A stretch of 27,892 nt of DNA from CAYTLQ01 sp964438715 (GCA_964438715.1 CAYTLQ010000323.1:1-27892); one strand, 5' to 3'. Counted from the first letter of the stretch, positions 7,848-17,009 are shown. Numbers and translations are program-made. Notes: generated by a model not told the origin, from the sequence alone.

Positions 7848-9587
7848 ATGGACAAAAAAAATCAGGTTAGAATTTCACCCGTTTCGGAGTCCGCCGAAAT
7901 GTTCTCGAAGATTACTGCGTGCTGTTCGGAGATATCCGGTTATTTAAAGTCAGGCAGTTTCACCGAGGCATCAGCAAAGTTTGACGAGCTTTTCAGGATT
8001 TTACTGCAATTTCAGCAGAGAACCAATACAGCACTTACGCGTTTGCAGGATGAAAATGAAAAAAAAGCTATTTCCATAGAGGCTCTGAAAATAGAAAACG
8101 CCAGACTTTCCACTCTGGTTTCATCAGGTATAACATTTTCGACAAAATTAGAGCGAAACGAATTAATTGAGACAGCCCTTGATGTTGTTGTAAAAGAATT
8201 ACGGGCTGATGCGGGATTTGTAACACTGATAGATGAAAGGGGAGGAATAGATTCTGTTTATTCACGGAATGATACTGTTTCCTCGAATCCTGAAGTTTTA
8301 GAAGTAAGTACATCGGTAATCCGTGCAACACTTTCATCGCTGAAACCACAAAAAATAGAAGACACAAAAACGATAAAACAGTATGCGAAACAACAAAGTA
8401 TTTTCCGTTTAGGTATATCTTCTGTTTTGTGTGTGCCGCTGGCAGATGCCAGAAAAGTCTATGGAGCTGTCTATCTTGATCGACGGGATAAAGACTTTCC
8501 GTTTGAAGAAAGTGATTTGAATTATCTGCTTAGTTTTGCATCCCAGATAGTAAAAGGTCTTGAGGTAAGCAAACAGTTCGACTCTCTTGAAAAAAAACTT
8601 ATCTCGGAATCGCCAAAGGGTTTTGATGATTTACGCTCATCATTTTCCAGCAGTAATATTATTGGCAAGAGTAAAGTATTGTTCGATGTATTAAGAATTG
8701 CTTCCCATGTATCGGAATCGGATGCATCTCTGTTGATAACAGGCGAAAGTGGTACAGGAAAAAATCGTCTTGCTCAGGCAATTCATTCTAACAGCAGACG
8801 GCGGGATAAGCCCTTTTTTATTGTTGATTGCAGTTCTATACCCCACGATTTACTTGAATCAGAGTTATTTGGTTATGAGTCGGGTGCATTCACAGGAGCA
8901 AATAAGTCGAAAGCAGGTAAAATAGAACTTGCCAACGGTGGTACTTTGTTCCTTGATGAAATAGGCGAAATGAATATAAATATACAGCCTAAACTGCTTC
9001 GTGTAATCCAGACAAAAGAATTTGAACGCCTTGGTGGAGTAAAATCGATTAAAGTTGATGTCCGTATTATTGCTGCAACAAATAAAAACCTTGCAGAGCA
9101 AATAACAGCAGGTAATTTCAGGGAAGATTTGTATTACCGTCTAAAGGTGATTGAACTTAATATGCCTCCTCTCCGGGAGCGTAAGGAGGACATCGAGCTC
9201 TTAGTGGAGTATTTCATGAAAAAGCATACACCGCAAGGAGCAACATTAACGCTTTCTGATTCAGCGCTTCAGATGCTGGAGGAATATAACTGGCCGGGTA
9301 ATATACGAGAACTTGAAAATGTAATACTTCGATGTTGTGTACTCGCAAAAGGTCCGGTAATTGATATTCAGGATCTGCCACCGGAACTCATCAGTGAGGA
9401 AATTACATCGGATCCGATAATGAATGAAGGAACTACTCTTGAACAAGCGGAAAATAATTTCCGTCGGGCTTATATATTAAAGGTTTTGAGAAAAACTAAA
9501 AGTAAATCGGAAGCGGCAAAAGTACTTGGTGTTAACAGGACACACTTGTATAAAATAATGGCACAATTGGGTATAGAGGAAAACTAA
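7848..9587 (+). CDS. Sigma-54-dependent transcriptional activator with GAF sensor domain
   Basis: The product is 579 residues. An N-terminal helical region (about 1-100) leads to a GAF-type ligand-binding domain (about 105-245; VCVPLADARKVYGAVYLDRR is typical), an AAA+ domain with Walker A GESGTGKN (299-306), the sigma-54-contacting GAFTGA loop (346-351) and Walker B LFLDEIGE (Asp370, Glu371), then a C-terminal Fis-type helix-turn-helix (about 545-575). It should bind upstream activator sites and drive open-complex formation by sigma-54 RNA polymerase in response to a signal sensed by the GAF domain. There is no receiver domain, so direct ligand sensing is likely. Its targets are not evident, and I saw no convincing -24/-12 element in the window. 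No Shine-Dalgarno sequence precedes ATG 7848. The gene converges on menD with 6 bases between the stops. Confidence 0.9.
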   Translation: MDKKNQVRISPVSESAEMFSKITACCSEISGYLKSGSFTEASAKFDELFRILLQFQQRTNTALTRLQDENEKKAISIEALKIENARLSTLVSSGITFSTKLERNELIETALDVVVKELRADAGFVTLIDERGGIDSVYSRNDTVSSNPEVLEVSTSVIRATLSSLKPQKIEDTKTIKQYAKQQSIFRLGISSVLCVPLADARKVYGAVYLDRRDKDFPFEESDLNYLLSFASQIVKGLEVSKQFDSLEKKLISESPKGFDDLRSSFSSSNIIGKSKVLFDVLRIASHVSESDASLLITGESGTGKNRLAQAIHSNSRRRDKPFFIVDCSSIPHDLLESELFGYESGAFTGANKSKAGKIELANGGTLFLDEIGEMNINIQPKLLRVIQTKEFERLGGVKSIKVDVRIIAATNKNLAEQITAGNFREDLYYRLKVIELNMPPLRERKEDIELLVEYFMKKHTPQGATLTLSDSALQMLEEYNWPGNIRELENVILRCCVLAKGPVIDIQDLPPELISEEITSDPIMNEGTTLEQAENNFRRAYILKVLRKTKSKSEAAKVLGVNRTHLYKIMAQLGIEEN

Positions 9588-9593
9588 GGAATT

Positions 9594-11333
9594 TTATTTC
9601 AGCGCTGAAACTGCCTTCCAGATTTTTCGGCGTAATCCTATTTCCTTTGCCGAATCGGTCTTAACTTCAAAAACCTGAGGTCTTTTACTTTTATTGAGTT
9701 CTTTAATCGCTTTTTCAAAGGCTTTTCGGGATTTCAACCTAGTAAATTTCACTCCAAATGAGGCAGTAATTTCCTTAAAGTTCAGGTCGTGCGGAGTGGT
9801 AAAATATTCATCAAAATATTTTCGCTCCTTTACAACAGGTAAATGTCCGAAAATACCACCTCCTTTGTTATTAATAAGTATAACGGTAAGTGGTATCTTC
9901 ATTTTTCTGATAAAATATAATGCATTGATGTCATAGTAAAATGAGAGGTCACCGGTTATTAAAGTAAGAGGTTTGCCCAGACCAATGCAGAGTCCGGCGG
10001 CTGTTGAGAGAATACCATCTATTCCACTTGCACCACGATTCTGAAATACAGTGAGAAAGTTTCCCGGCGCACAGGCAAAGTAGTCAAAATCCCTTATAGG
10101 CATACTATTACCGGGCATAATACAGCTACCGACAGGTAATTTTTTCGAAGCAAGGAATGCACATAAGGGTCCTGTGAGAGTCTTTTCGTTATCAAATATT
10201 TGTTCGGTTACCGAAACAGATTTATTATGAAAAGACTTGATATGTTCTATAAATGTGCTATCGTTGGCTCTTTGTGCTGAGGCGGATTGAAGCAGAGGGA
10301 GTACATCATTGATGTTTACAGGGAGTACAGTGCACTTTTTTCTGAGCGGGTCAAAATTATCTCCGAAGCTGTTAATGATGTACCGGGAAGCGGTGCACTC
10401 TTCAAGAAAATCCTCAAGACTCCGGGAAGTAGGAAATCTTCCAAACTGAAGAATTATATCGGGTTGAAATTTCGATACAAATTGTTTATTCTTGAGTAAT
10501 GCATCATAGTAAGAAATGATAAACGGAGCATCATAAAAGCGGAGGCCGCTTGCCGCATCAGGAAAAATAACTGCATTGAACAATTTTGCGATTGTAAGAA
10601 TCGCATTTGAGTTCTGAGAGAAAGGAAGCGAAGGTCCGCACAGTATGAGAATATTTTTCGCAGTAATTACATCGGAAATGAAATTTTCAATTTCCATGTT
10701 CTTTGTAGAAACAGTCGGGGGAGTTGGTGAAAATTTACTCTCTTCCGTCTCCTGAAGTAATGAATGCAAATCAGCCTTATCGGTATAAGCAAAACTCTCA
10801 AAAGGTTTTTTAAACGGGAAGTTAAAATGTACAGGTCCCGGATTAAGATTAGTGGCGATAGTAATTAATCGTCTGGTATGTAACCGTAATGCTCCGATAT
10901 GGATCCTGTCAGGTTCAGGCAAACCGGTATCATAAAATGCGCGTATGTGATTAGCGTATAAATTATCCTGATTAATGGTTTGATTAGCGCCTGTATTTCG
11001 TAACTCAGCGGGTCTATCGGCAGTGCATACAATAAGGGGCACTCTTTGCTGGTAAGCTTCTACAATTGCAGGGTATAACTCAACTGCCGCCGTGCCGCTT
11101 GTTGTAACAACAACAACAGGATGTCCGGTGGCTGCAGCTATTCCAAATGCAACAAAACCTGCGGAGCGCTCATCAACAACACTAAAGCTGGTAATGGTTT
11201 TTTCGGATGCAAAGGCTAAGGTTAAGGGGGTGTTTCGGGAACCCGGGCAGAGTATGGCAAATTTTACATTAAACTCTTTAAGTGTTTCGACAAAAACCTT
11301 TGCCCAGATATAATTACGGTTGAACTCAGTCAT
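9594..11333 (-). CDS. menD: 2-succinyl-5-enolpyruvyl-6-hydroxy-3-cyclohexene-1-carboxylate synthase (MenD)
   Basis: MenD is a thiamine-diphosphate enzyme that joins 2-oxoglutarate (with loss of CO2) to isochorismate in menaquinone synthesis. The 579 residues are full length. The N-terminal half has FAILCPGSRNTPL and DERSAGF, whose Glu55 matches the Glu that activates the cofactor in this family, followed by the TTSGTAA and CTADRPAELRNTGANQT segments. The C-terminal half holds the cofactor/metal motif GDLSFYYDINAL and INNKGGGIF. The ATG start overlaps the end of menF by 8 bases (ATGACTGA), so the two are translationally coupled. No other men gene is in the window. Confidence 0.95.
   Translation of the reverse strand: MTEFNRNYIWAKVFVETLKEFNVKFAILCPGSRNTPLTLAFASEKTITSFSVVDERSAGFVAFGIAAATGHPVVVVTTSGTAAVELYPAIVEAYQQRVPLIVCTADRPAELRNTGANQTINQDNLYANHIRAFYDTGLPEPDRIHIGALRLHTRRLITIATNLNPGPVHFNFPFKKPFESFAYTDKADLHSLLQETEESKFSPTPPTVSTKNMEIENFISDVITAKNILILCGPSLPFSQNSNAILTIAKLFNAVIFPDAASGLRFYDAPFIISYYDALLKNKQFVSKFQPDIILQFGRFPTSRSLEDFLEECTASRYIINSFGDNFDPLRKKCTVLPVNINDVLPLLQSASAQRANDSTFIEHIKSFHNKSVSVTEQIFDNEKTLTGPLCAFLASKKLPVGSCIMPGNSMPIRDFDYFACAPGNFLTVFQNRGASGIDGILSTAAGLCIGLGKPLTLITGDLSFYYDINALYFIRKMKIPLTVILINNKGGGIFGHLPVVKERKYFDEYFTTPHDLNFKEITASFGVKFTRLKSRKAFEKAIKELNKSKRPQVFEVKTDSAKEIGLRRKIWKAVSALK
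9597..9610. repeat. 14-base perfect palindrome inside the end of menD
   Basis: TTTCAGCGCTGAAA lies at the junction of the two convergent genes and encodes the last residues of menD. It could form a 5-bp stem with a 4-base loop. T-tracts are poor on both sides, so it is at best a weak bidirectional terminator. Confidence 0.3.
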
Positions 11334-12723
11334 TAAATAAGGATAGTACAGATTTTGCTTTCAGTTCAGTTTCATTAAGCTCTTTTTCAGGGTCGGAGTC
11401 CTTTACAATTCCGCAACCGGCATAAATATAAATTGCATTTTCCTTTAGCAAAGCAGAGCGCAAAGGAACAATAAATTCACCAAATCCTTCATCATTCCAG
11501 AAACCAAGAACACCGGCATATAGTCCGCGCTTATGGGGTTCTACATCAGAAATAATATCGAGAGATTGCTGTTTCGGAAAACCACCGGTAGCCGGCGTGG
11601 GCGCAAGACGAAGAACTAATTTTATTAATGGAATTTGATTAACAATTTTGGCATTTATGGGAGTCCAAAGATGCTGAATTGAACCTAATTTTTTAATAAT
11701 TGGTTGATTAGGATTACTAATATCTTTAGCATAATCATGAATATTTTCCCTGAGATACTGTACAACGATATTATGTTCTTCCCGCTCTTTTACCGATTCT
11801 GATAGGTATTGAGCCAAAATTTTATCTTCAGCATCACTTTTTCCCCGGCGTACAGTTCCTGCAACAGCTTCGGTATAAAGCATGGTTCCATCAGCCTTAA
11901 ATAACAATTCGGGAGTTGCCCCCAGAAAAACTGATTCCTTACTTTTATAGAGATATTTATACGCCGCAGATTTTGCCCTGAGCGATGAAAAAAGATGATC
12001 GAAATTAATCGGGCTTTCGAGACGGTAATCGAAACGCGCTGAAAGCACTGCCTTTGTAATTATACCAGCCTGAATTTTCTCTTTTACCTTGCGAACAGCG
12101 TCGAACCAATAAAGCCCGGTATCATTGCCTGTTCTCTCAAGATGATAAATACCCTGGGGCACCGAATGTTTGTCATTTTGCCCATAAATCATGTTCAGCA
12201 ATCCGGTAATCCGTGCCACAACTGATTCGGGATTAACTAAGTGTTCCTTCATTAAGTTTACTACAAGCCGGGTACGATTTTCCCGCGTAATGATAACAAA
12301 TTCCGGAAGAATTATCTCAATACAGGGAAAATCCTGCCATACATCATCATTCTTTTCGTCATCAAAACGGAAGGCGCCGTAAAAGAGAGGAAGAGACCTT
12401 TCCCGATCTCCATATTTCAATATTCTGGCGGAAAGTCCGCTTAGAAAGGAGTCTATGCGTTCTTCAGCATTGGCATGAGAGAATGATACCGCTTCGTGGT
12501 AGCCAATGCTTAATACTTCCATGCCTTCTTCCGGTTCAGCACAAAAATAAACTTTACTGTAATGGTGTAAAAGAGCCTGAATAGCCGGAATCCGGTGACA
12601 ATCCATAAATTCAACGGCTATTGATATATAACGATAATTACTGTCTATAGGGGAAGAGGCTAACAGAAGTTTTCTGAATCTGCCACATACTTCCTGAATA
12701 AAAGTTTTTGTTTCCGGATACAT
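11326..12723 (-). CDS. menF: Isochorismate synthase (MenF)
   Basis: MenF converts chorismate to isochorismate, the first committed step of menaquinone synthesis. The product is 465 residues from ATG 12723; a TTG two codons upstream (12729) is a less likely start. The C-terminal chorismate-binding domain is clear: KAVLSARFDY with the general-base Lys, LFLGATPE-like VFLGATPELLF, YTEAVAGT with a conserved Glu, APTPATGG, and GLYAGVLGFW then IYAGCGIVKDSDPEKE near the end. The N-terminal third is less conserved, as usual in this family. A salicylate- or siderophore-type isochorismate synthase would look similar, but the 8-base overlap with menD fixes the menaquinone assignment. No clear ribosome-binding site was seen. 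Confidence 0.93.
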   Translation of the reverse strand: MYPETKTFIQEVCGRFRKLLLASSPIDSNYRYISIAVEFMDCHRIPAIQALLHHYSKVYFCAEPEEGMEVLSIGYHEAVSFSHANAEERIDSFLSGLSARILKYGDRERSLPLFYGAFRFDDEKNDDVWQDFPCIEIILPEFVIITRENRTRLVVNLMKEHLVNPESVVARITGLLNMIYGQNDKHSVPQGIYHLERTGNDTGLYWFDAVRKVKEKIQAGIITKAVLSARFDYRLESPINFDHLFSSLRAKSAAYKYLYKSKESVFLGATPELLFKADGTMLYTEAVAGTVRRGKSDAEDKILAQYLSESVKEREEHNIVVQYLRENIHDYAKDISNPNQPIIKKLGSIQHLWTPINAKIVNQIPLIKLVLRLAPTPATGGFPKQQSLDIISDVEPHKRGLYAGVLGFWNDEGFGEFIVPLRSALLKENAIYIYAGCGIVKDSDPEKELNETELKAKSVLSLFND

Positions 12724-12825
12724 TAACAATACAAAAATAAACTGTAAATATACCTTGTACCTTCACTTTAACCAACAACTCAGCTTGTAAATAAGTTCAG
12801 TCGAAAGAAAGGTAAAAGGAGTTCA

Positions 12826-12936
12826 CTGTTAGCTATAAAGAAAGGCGGCAAAAGAAAAACCCAATCCAATGGTGTTTTGGAAAACTTTAACGCAATGATG
12901 AGGGCAATTTTCAAACGCAACAGAGCTGTTAAATAA
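12826..12936 (+). CDS. Possible small basic peptide with non-canonical start
   Basis: From a CTG at 12826 to a TAA at 12934-12936 the frame encodes 36 residues, beginning L-L-A-I-K-K-G-G-K-R-K-T and ending FKRNRAVK, with about one third Lys/Arg. A Shine-Dalgarno AGGAG (12817-12821) lies 4 bases before the CTG. No ATG, GTG or TTG exists in frame at the N-terminal side, so either CTG is used, the start has been lost, or the frame is accidental. A hairpin with a short T-run at 12990-13014 could end the transcript. I do not recognise the peptide; a nucleic-acid-binding role would be only a guess from its charge. Confidence 0.3.
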   Translation: MLAIKKGGKRKTQSNGVLENFNAMMRAIFKRNRAVK

Positions 12937-12989
12937 AGTATGTTCTTCATTCGCTTCTTTAATCTAAATACCTTACTGTAACAATTATT

Positions 12990-13014
12990 GTAGGTGAGCC
13001 TGCTACCTACTTTT
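12990..13014 (+). terminator. Weak candidate terminator on + strand
   Basis: GTAGGT (12990-12995) pairs perfectly with ACCTAC (13005-13010) and is followed by four T. The inner bases can add pairs with a one-base bulge. It lies 53 bases after the possible small ORF. Confidence 0.35.
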
Positions 13015-13040
13015 CAAGTGAGCAGGGAAAAGTTTTGGCC

Positions 13041-13068
13041 AAAAAAAAGCCGCCCGAAGGCGGCTTTT
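13041..13068 (-). terminator. Strong rho-independent terminator for the Fn3 gene
   Basis: Read on the minus strand, AAAAGCCGCC, a UUCG tetraloop, then GGCGGC are followed by eight T (13041-13048 on the + strand are A). The stem is 10 bp (13059-13068 with 13045-13054). It lies just past the stop at 13086. On the + strand the same hairpin is followed by TTTTAATTTTA and could also stop transcription from the left. Confidence 0.92.
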
Positions 13069-13085
13069 AATTTTATTGGATATGT

Positions 13086-16000
13086 TTATTTTAACAAAGT
13101 CATCTTTCTTACCGAAGTAAAATTCGGCGTTTCTATTCTTACTAAATAAATACCACTCGGAAGTGATGACGCTTCAAAAACAACATCATAAACCCCGGCA
13201 GGTTGTATTTCATTTTCAACCAGAGTTTGTACTACTTGTCCGATCATATTATATACCTTAAGGGTTACTGCAGATGTCTGCGGCAAGGCATACGAAATCG
13301 TGGTTGAGGGGTTAAAAGGATTTGGGTAATTCTGTTTCAGCTCGAAAGCAACAGGAATTTCAGCATCTGCTTTGACAGATGTCGGTGAATTCGGAATAAA
13401 GCGTTCTACTTCTGAATATTCTGAATAAGCACCGGATGAGGTTTTTGAACGGACTCTCCAATAAACAGGCGCACCTGAGGGCAAACTTACTACAGAATGA
13501 TGTGTACCAGTGAGGTTACCGATAGTAACAGCACCTGAAAAATCGGGATTCAGTGAATATTGCAATTCATAAATTAATCCGCTTGCTCCTGTAGGAACAA
13601 ACCATGAAAGATCAACATTATTGGTATTCAGAATAACATTATCTATCGGACTACCACCAATTGGTCGTACCGGAGCTGATCCGGCACTTGTTACGAATGT
13701 TTCTGTTGCTGAATAAGCTGAGTATGTCGAACCATTATATGTTCTAACACGCCAGTAATATAAAACACCGGGTACCAATCCGGTGAGGGATGTAGTTGTT
13801 GATGATGTGGTAACAGTAACAGCATTGCTGAAATCCGATTCACTTGCATATTCAACGGAATAAGTCATGGTTGGGGCATAGCCATTTACATACCAGTAAA
13901 GGTCGGTGCTTGTAGAAGTTATTGCGCCTCCAACAGGCCAGGTAAGATTTGGTACAAGAGTTCCGGCATTACCGGTAACATAAAACGAATCGATATCAGT
14001 GTAATCAGAATATGCACTGCCATTGAATGAGCGAACTCTCCAATAATATGTTGTACCTGCCAGAAGAGTTCCGGTCGTATAGCTGTTAGAATCAACCGAA
14101 ATGGAAGTTGTAAAGAGTGTATCGCCCGCTTTGAGCTGAAGCTCGTAACTAATAGTATCGCTGGAACCAACGACATACCAATAGAGTGTTGCGGTGTTTG
14201 TATAGATTACTGCGCCGGAAATCGGATAGGAGAGTACAGGCACTAATGTACCGGTGACACCAAATGTTGTAAACGCTTCGAAATCTGACCATGCAGACTG
14301 TGTACTGCCATTATCGGAACGAACGCGTGCAAAGTATGTGGTGCCCGGAGTTAATGTAGGAACCTGATAGAACAGATCGGTAATTCCGGTAGCTGATACT
14401 ACTGCTGAGGCTGTTGTATCGGTATAGAGTTCGAGATCGAAAGTTAAACCTATAGTAGAAGCGCCGAGGCTCCAGTAAATTGTAGGTACTAATGAATAAA
14501 CTGTAACTTCATTCGTGGGATAAGTGATTGACGGAGTGACCGGGACACCTGAAGAAATTGAAGAAGTAACAAAAACCTGTGTTGCACTCCAGTCGGAAGT
14601 ATCCACACCATTCAAAGAGCGTACCTGCCAGTCATAAGAAGTACCAGCGGAAAGTCCGGAGAGCGCATAATTTAAGGACGATCCCGCACTGAAAGGACCG
14701 TTCCATGTACCGGATGAGGTTTCCTTGTAGCGAACATCGAATGTATAACCATACGAGGCAACCGGTAAATACCAATACAATGAAGGAGACAATGTATAAA
14801 CTGTGGTACCGCCTGTGGGATAGCTCGGTACAGGTAGTGTATTTACTTCACCATATGTGGTAAAATCTTCGATTGATGAATATGTAATGATTGCTGAAGA
14901 GTTCTTTGTTCGTACTCTCCAATAATAGTGAGTTGCCGGAAGCAGACCGGTGAGAGTATCCTGAATTGAAGAGCCTGCATCAAGAACTGTTGTAAGCGCC
15001 GGAGAGAACAAGCTATCGGTGGAGTATAAGACATCATAGCTAATACCTGTAGAAGCGACACTTATGTTCCAATAAACAACAGGATCAAGAGAATAAACAA
15101 GAGCATTATTTATCGGGTGGTTCAGGGTTGGAACAACTTCAAGAATTGTACGGAAAGACCTTGAAGTATAATTTGTTGTGTCATCATCATTCATTGCAAG
15201 CACACGCCAATAGTAAAGTGTGTTATTTGCAAGAATGCTGTCAACGGTGAAAGTAGTATCAGTAAGAATGCTGTCATACATCAAAGAACTAAATCCGGCA
15301 TCAGCAGAGAACTGAAGTCGGTAGTCTTGTGCACCATCTTCCACTCTCCAGATAAGTACAGGATGAATTGAATTACCGGGAGAAAGATTAGCAGGAGAGA
15401 CAAGTGTTGGGTCAGCCATTCTGGTAGTGAATGAAAGAACAGTACTCCAGTCGCTCAATCCACCGGAGACATTTAAGCCTCTAACTCTCCAGAAATAGCG
15501 GGTATAAGTATCAAGACCGCTGAAAGTTGAAGAAGTATCAGTAATACCGCTGGCAGAAACATTAACTGTGGCAAAGGTTGAGTCGGTTGAGAATTCTGCC
15601 GCATAGGAGATAGCTCCGACTGAGCTTGTCCAAACAAATGTACCATTCGGATTAACTCTGACGGCTAAATCTGCTGGAGTGTCAAGAGTAACGGGACCAA
15701 GTTTAACAGTAAAATTTCTCGATACGGTATCGGTAATCATTCTCCCATTATCACTGCCGAAAATTCTCCAGTAGTAATTCTGAGCATAGGAAAGACCGGA
15801 CTGAAGAAATGAAGTATCGGTGGTTGTGGTATTTGTAACAATAGAAGTGAAGAGATTATCTGTTGCCACCTGTACATAATAAGTATCAACAGATGCTGAA
15901 GAGAACCATAAAAGACTAACGGATGTATCTGTATTTAAAGCTCCGTTTGCAGGCGAACTTAGAGTTACGGTGGAAAGTTCTGTTGTAAACGAATAGAAAT

Positions 16001-16517
16001 CAGTAAAAGAACTCCACTCGCCATTTCCTGCACGCACTCTCCAATAGTAGGTTTTGTAATAATCCAATCCGCTGAGGTTTGAGGAAGTGTCAGTAATAGT
16101 ACTGTCATCAACAACCAGTGAGGCGAAAGAAGAATCGGTGCTAACCTGTAAGTGATAAACACTGGCTGAAACGGAAGAACCCCAGGTGAGCGTTGGATTA
16201 ACCGATACATTTGTCGATAGATCTGAGGGAGAAAGTAGTGAAGGAATATCCGGTGGAAGTGCCATACTGAACAATGTACCACTAGAGGTAATGAATGTAA
16301 TTTCATCACTCATGGCCTTCATTCCGGAATTACCGACAGCAGAATGAAATTCGGATATTGTCGATAAAGTTACAAAAGTTCTCAAAGACGAAATCGGATT
16401 TGACTTTGGATTATTTGATCGACCAACTAATTCCAATGTTGCGAATGAAAACAACAGCAAGAAAAATATTGCGGGCCGAATAAAAGCTGAAGAGAAAACA
16501 GAATCTTTCGATGTCAT
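13086..16517 (-). CDS. Secreted protein of ten Fn3-like repeats with T9SS type A sorting domain
   Basis: The product is 1143 residues from ATG 16517. I chose this start because AAGGA lies about 5 bases upstream and because it begins a signal peptide (MTSKDSV, then FFLLLFSFATLELVG); the frame stays open to 16757, but that stretch looks like untranslated leader. About ten tandem repeats of roughly 90 residues follow, each with the fibronectin-III pattern (P-x-L-x-W, then TYYWRVR, then a closing F-x-T). The last 85 or so residues are a T9SS C-terminal sorting domain: NYPNPFNPSTTI, LKVYNMIGQVV, LPSGIYLVRI and a final KMTLLK. The protein should be exported, sorted through T9SS and attached to the surface or released. 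No catalytic domain is visible, so an adhesive or structural role is inferred. Confidence 0.9.
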   Translation of the reverse strand: MTSKDSVFSSAFIRPAIFFLLLFSFATLELVGRSNNPKSNPISSLRTFVTLSTISEFHSAVGNSGMKAMSDEITFITSSGTLFSMALPPDIPSLLSPSDLSTNVSVNPTLTWGSSVSASVYHLQVSTDSSFASLVVDDSTITDTSSNLSGLDYYKTYYWRVRAGNGEWSSFTDFYSFTTELSTVTLSSPANGALNTDTSVSLLWFSSASVDTYYVQVATDNLFTSIVTNTTTTDTSFLQSGLSYAQNYYWRIFGSDNGRMITDTVSRNFTVKLGPVTLDTPADLAVRVNPNGTFVWTSSVGAISYAAEFSTDSTFATVNVSASGITDTSSTFSGLDTYTRYFWRVRGLNVSGGLSDWSTVLSFTTRMADPTLVSPANLSPGNSIHPVLIWRVEDGAQDYRLQFSADAGFSSLMYDSILTDTTFTVDSILANNTLYYWRVLAMNDDDTTNYTSRSFRTILEVVPTLNHPINNALVYSLDPVVYWNISVASTGISYDVLYSTDSLFSPALTTVLDAGSSIQDTLTGLLPATHYYWRVRTKNSSAIITYSSIEDFTTYGEVNTLPVPSYPTGGTTVYTLSPSLYWYLPVASYGYTFDVRYKETSSGTWNGPFSAGSSLNYALSGLSAGTSYDWQVRSLNGVDTSDWSATQVFVTSSISSGVPVTPSITYPTNEVTVYSLVPTIYWSLGASTIGLTFDLELYTDTTASAVVSATGITDLFYQVPTLTPGTTYFARVRSDNGSTQSAWSDFEAFTTFGVTGTLVPVLSYPISGAVIYTNTATLYWYVVGSSDTISYELQLKAGDTLFTTSISVDSNSYTTGTLLAGTTYYWRVRSFNGSAYSDYTDIDSFYVTGNAGTLVPNLTWPVGGAITSTSTDLYWYVNGYAPTMTYSVEYASESDFSNAVTVTTSSTTTSLTGLVPGVLYYWRVRTYNGSTYSAYSATETFVTSAGSAPVRPIGGSPIDNVILNTNNVDLSWFVPTGASGLIYELQYSLNPDFSGAVTIGNLTGTHHSVVSLPSGAPVYWRVRSKTSSGAYSEYSEVERFIPNSPTSVKADAEIPVAFELKQNYPNPFNPSTTISYALPQTSAVTLKVYNMIGQVVQTLVENEIQPAGVYDVVFEASSLPSGIYLVRIETPNFTSVRKMTLLK

Positions 16518-16617
16518 ATTAATCCTTAAAAAGTGAATTAAAAAACCTGGAAAACCTCCTGAAAGCCCGAAGATTACAATGAACACACAAATTCTGAAGT
16601 AAAAAAGTGGAATATAT

Positions 16618-16647
16618 TTTATACAGCTAAATTGATTTTCGGGCCAA
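16618..16647 (-). promoter_or_regulatory. Candidate promoter of the Fn3 gene
   Basis: On the minus strand TTGGCC (16647-16642) and TATAAA (16623-16618) are separated by 18 bases, close to the sigma-70 consensus. They lie about 100 bases before the chosen start. The group's own promoter consensus may differ, so this is tentative. Confidence 0.35.
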
Positions 16648-16988
16648 TAACATATTAATTTAATGAATTTAGATTCAGAAACAAACTCTCTGCCGACAAA
16701 ATAAGCCAAATTTCGGATAAGTTTTACTATTTCGTTCACCGGAAAAACAGGTGGCAAAAATCATATGGAATTTGCACCCTTTTAGGAAAGGTGATTCTCA
16801 TTTAGTGAAATCCTTTATATACTTTTAAACTGACCCCATCTTTCGTCTATTCATCTTACTCTATGTCTTTATAGTTTTACAGTCCCGGAGTGAGAAAATG
16901 TTTCTATCAGTCATTTTACCGCAGGAGAGTTCCCACCACCAAAATTTCAAGTTAAGCTGAACCCCGAAACTAAATCACACGAAAAAGC

Positions 16989-17009
16989 CAATAATTTCAT
17001 TGATTATTG
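16989..17009. promoter_or_regulatory. Operator-like inverted repeat upstream of yggS
   Basis: CAATAAT (16989-16995) and ATTATTG (17003-17009) form a perfect 7-base inverted repeat with a 7-base spacer, 38 bases before the yggS start. It could bind a dimeric regulator or form a weak leader hairpin. In AT-rich DNA such a repeat can also arise by chance. Confidence 0.25.

Larger units (their letters stand above)
12724..13040. other. Non-coding stretch between menF and the Fn3 gene, with a possible small ORF
   Basis: No conventional gene is present. On the + strand the frame from 12772 to 12936 is open and carries a lysine/arginine-rich peptide, listed separately. A weak hairpin lies at 12990-13014. 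The menF promoter must lie near 12724-12790 on the minus strand, but I could not identify it. Confidence 0.5.

Noticed and set aside
11326..12723. Siderophore or salicylate isochorismate synthase
   Set aside because: The 8-base overlap with a clear menD makes the menaquinone role far more likely.
12724..12729. TTG start for menF
   Set aside because: ATG 12723 is two codons downstream and no ribosome-binding site favours the TTG.
13086..16517. DNA-level tandem repeat or CRISPR-like array in the Fn3 gene
   Set aside because: The periodicity is at protein level with diverged codons; there are no short identical repeats with spacers.
16518..16757. N-terminal extension of the Fn3 protein to an ATG at 16757
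   Set aside because: The extra 80 residues precede a normal signal peptide and a good Shine-Dalgarno at 16517; a -35/-10 candidate also lies within this stretch.
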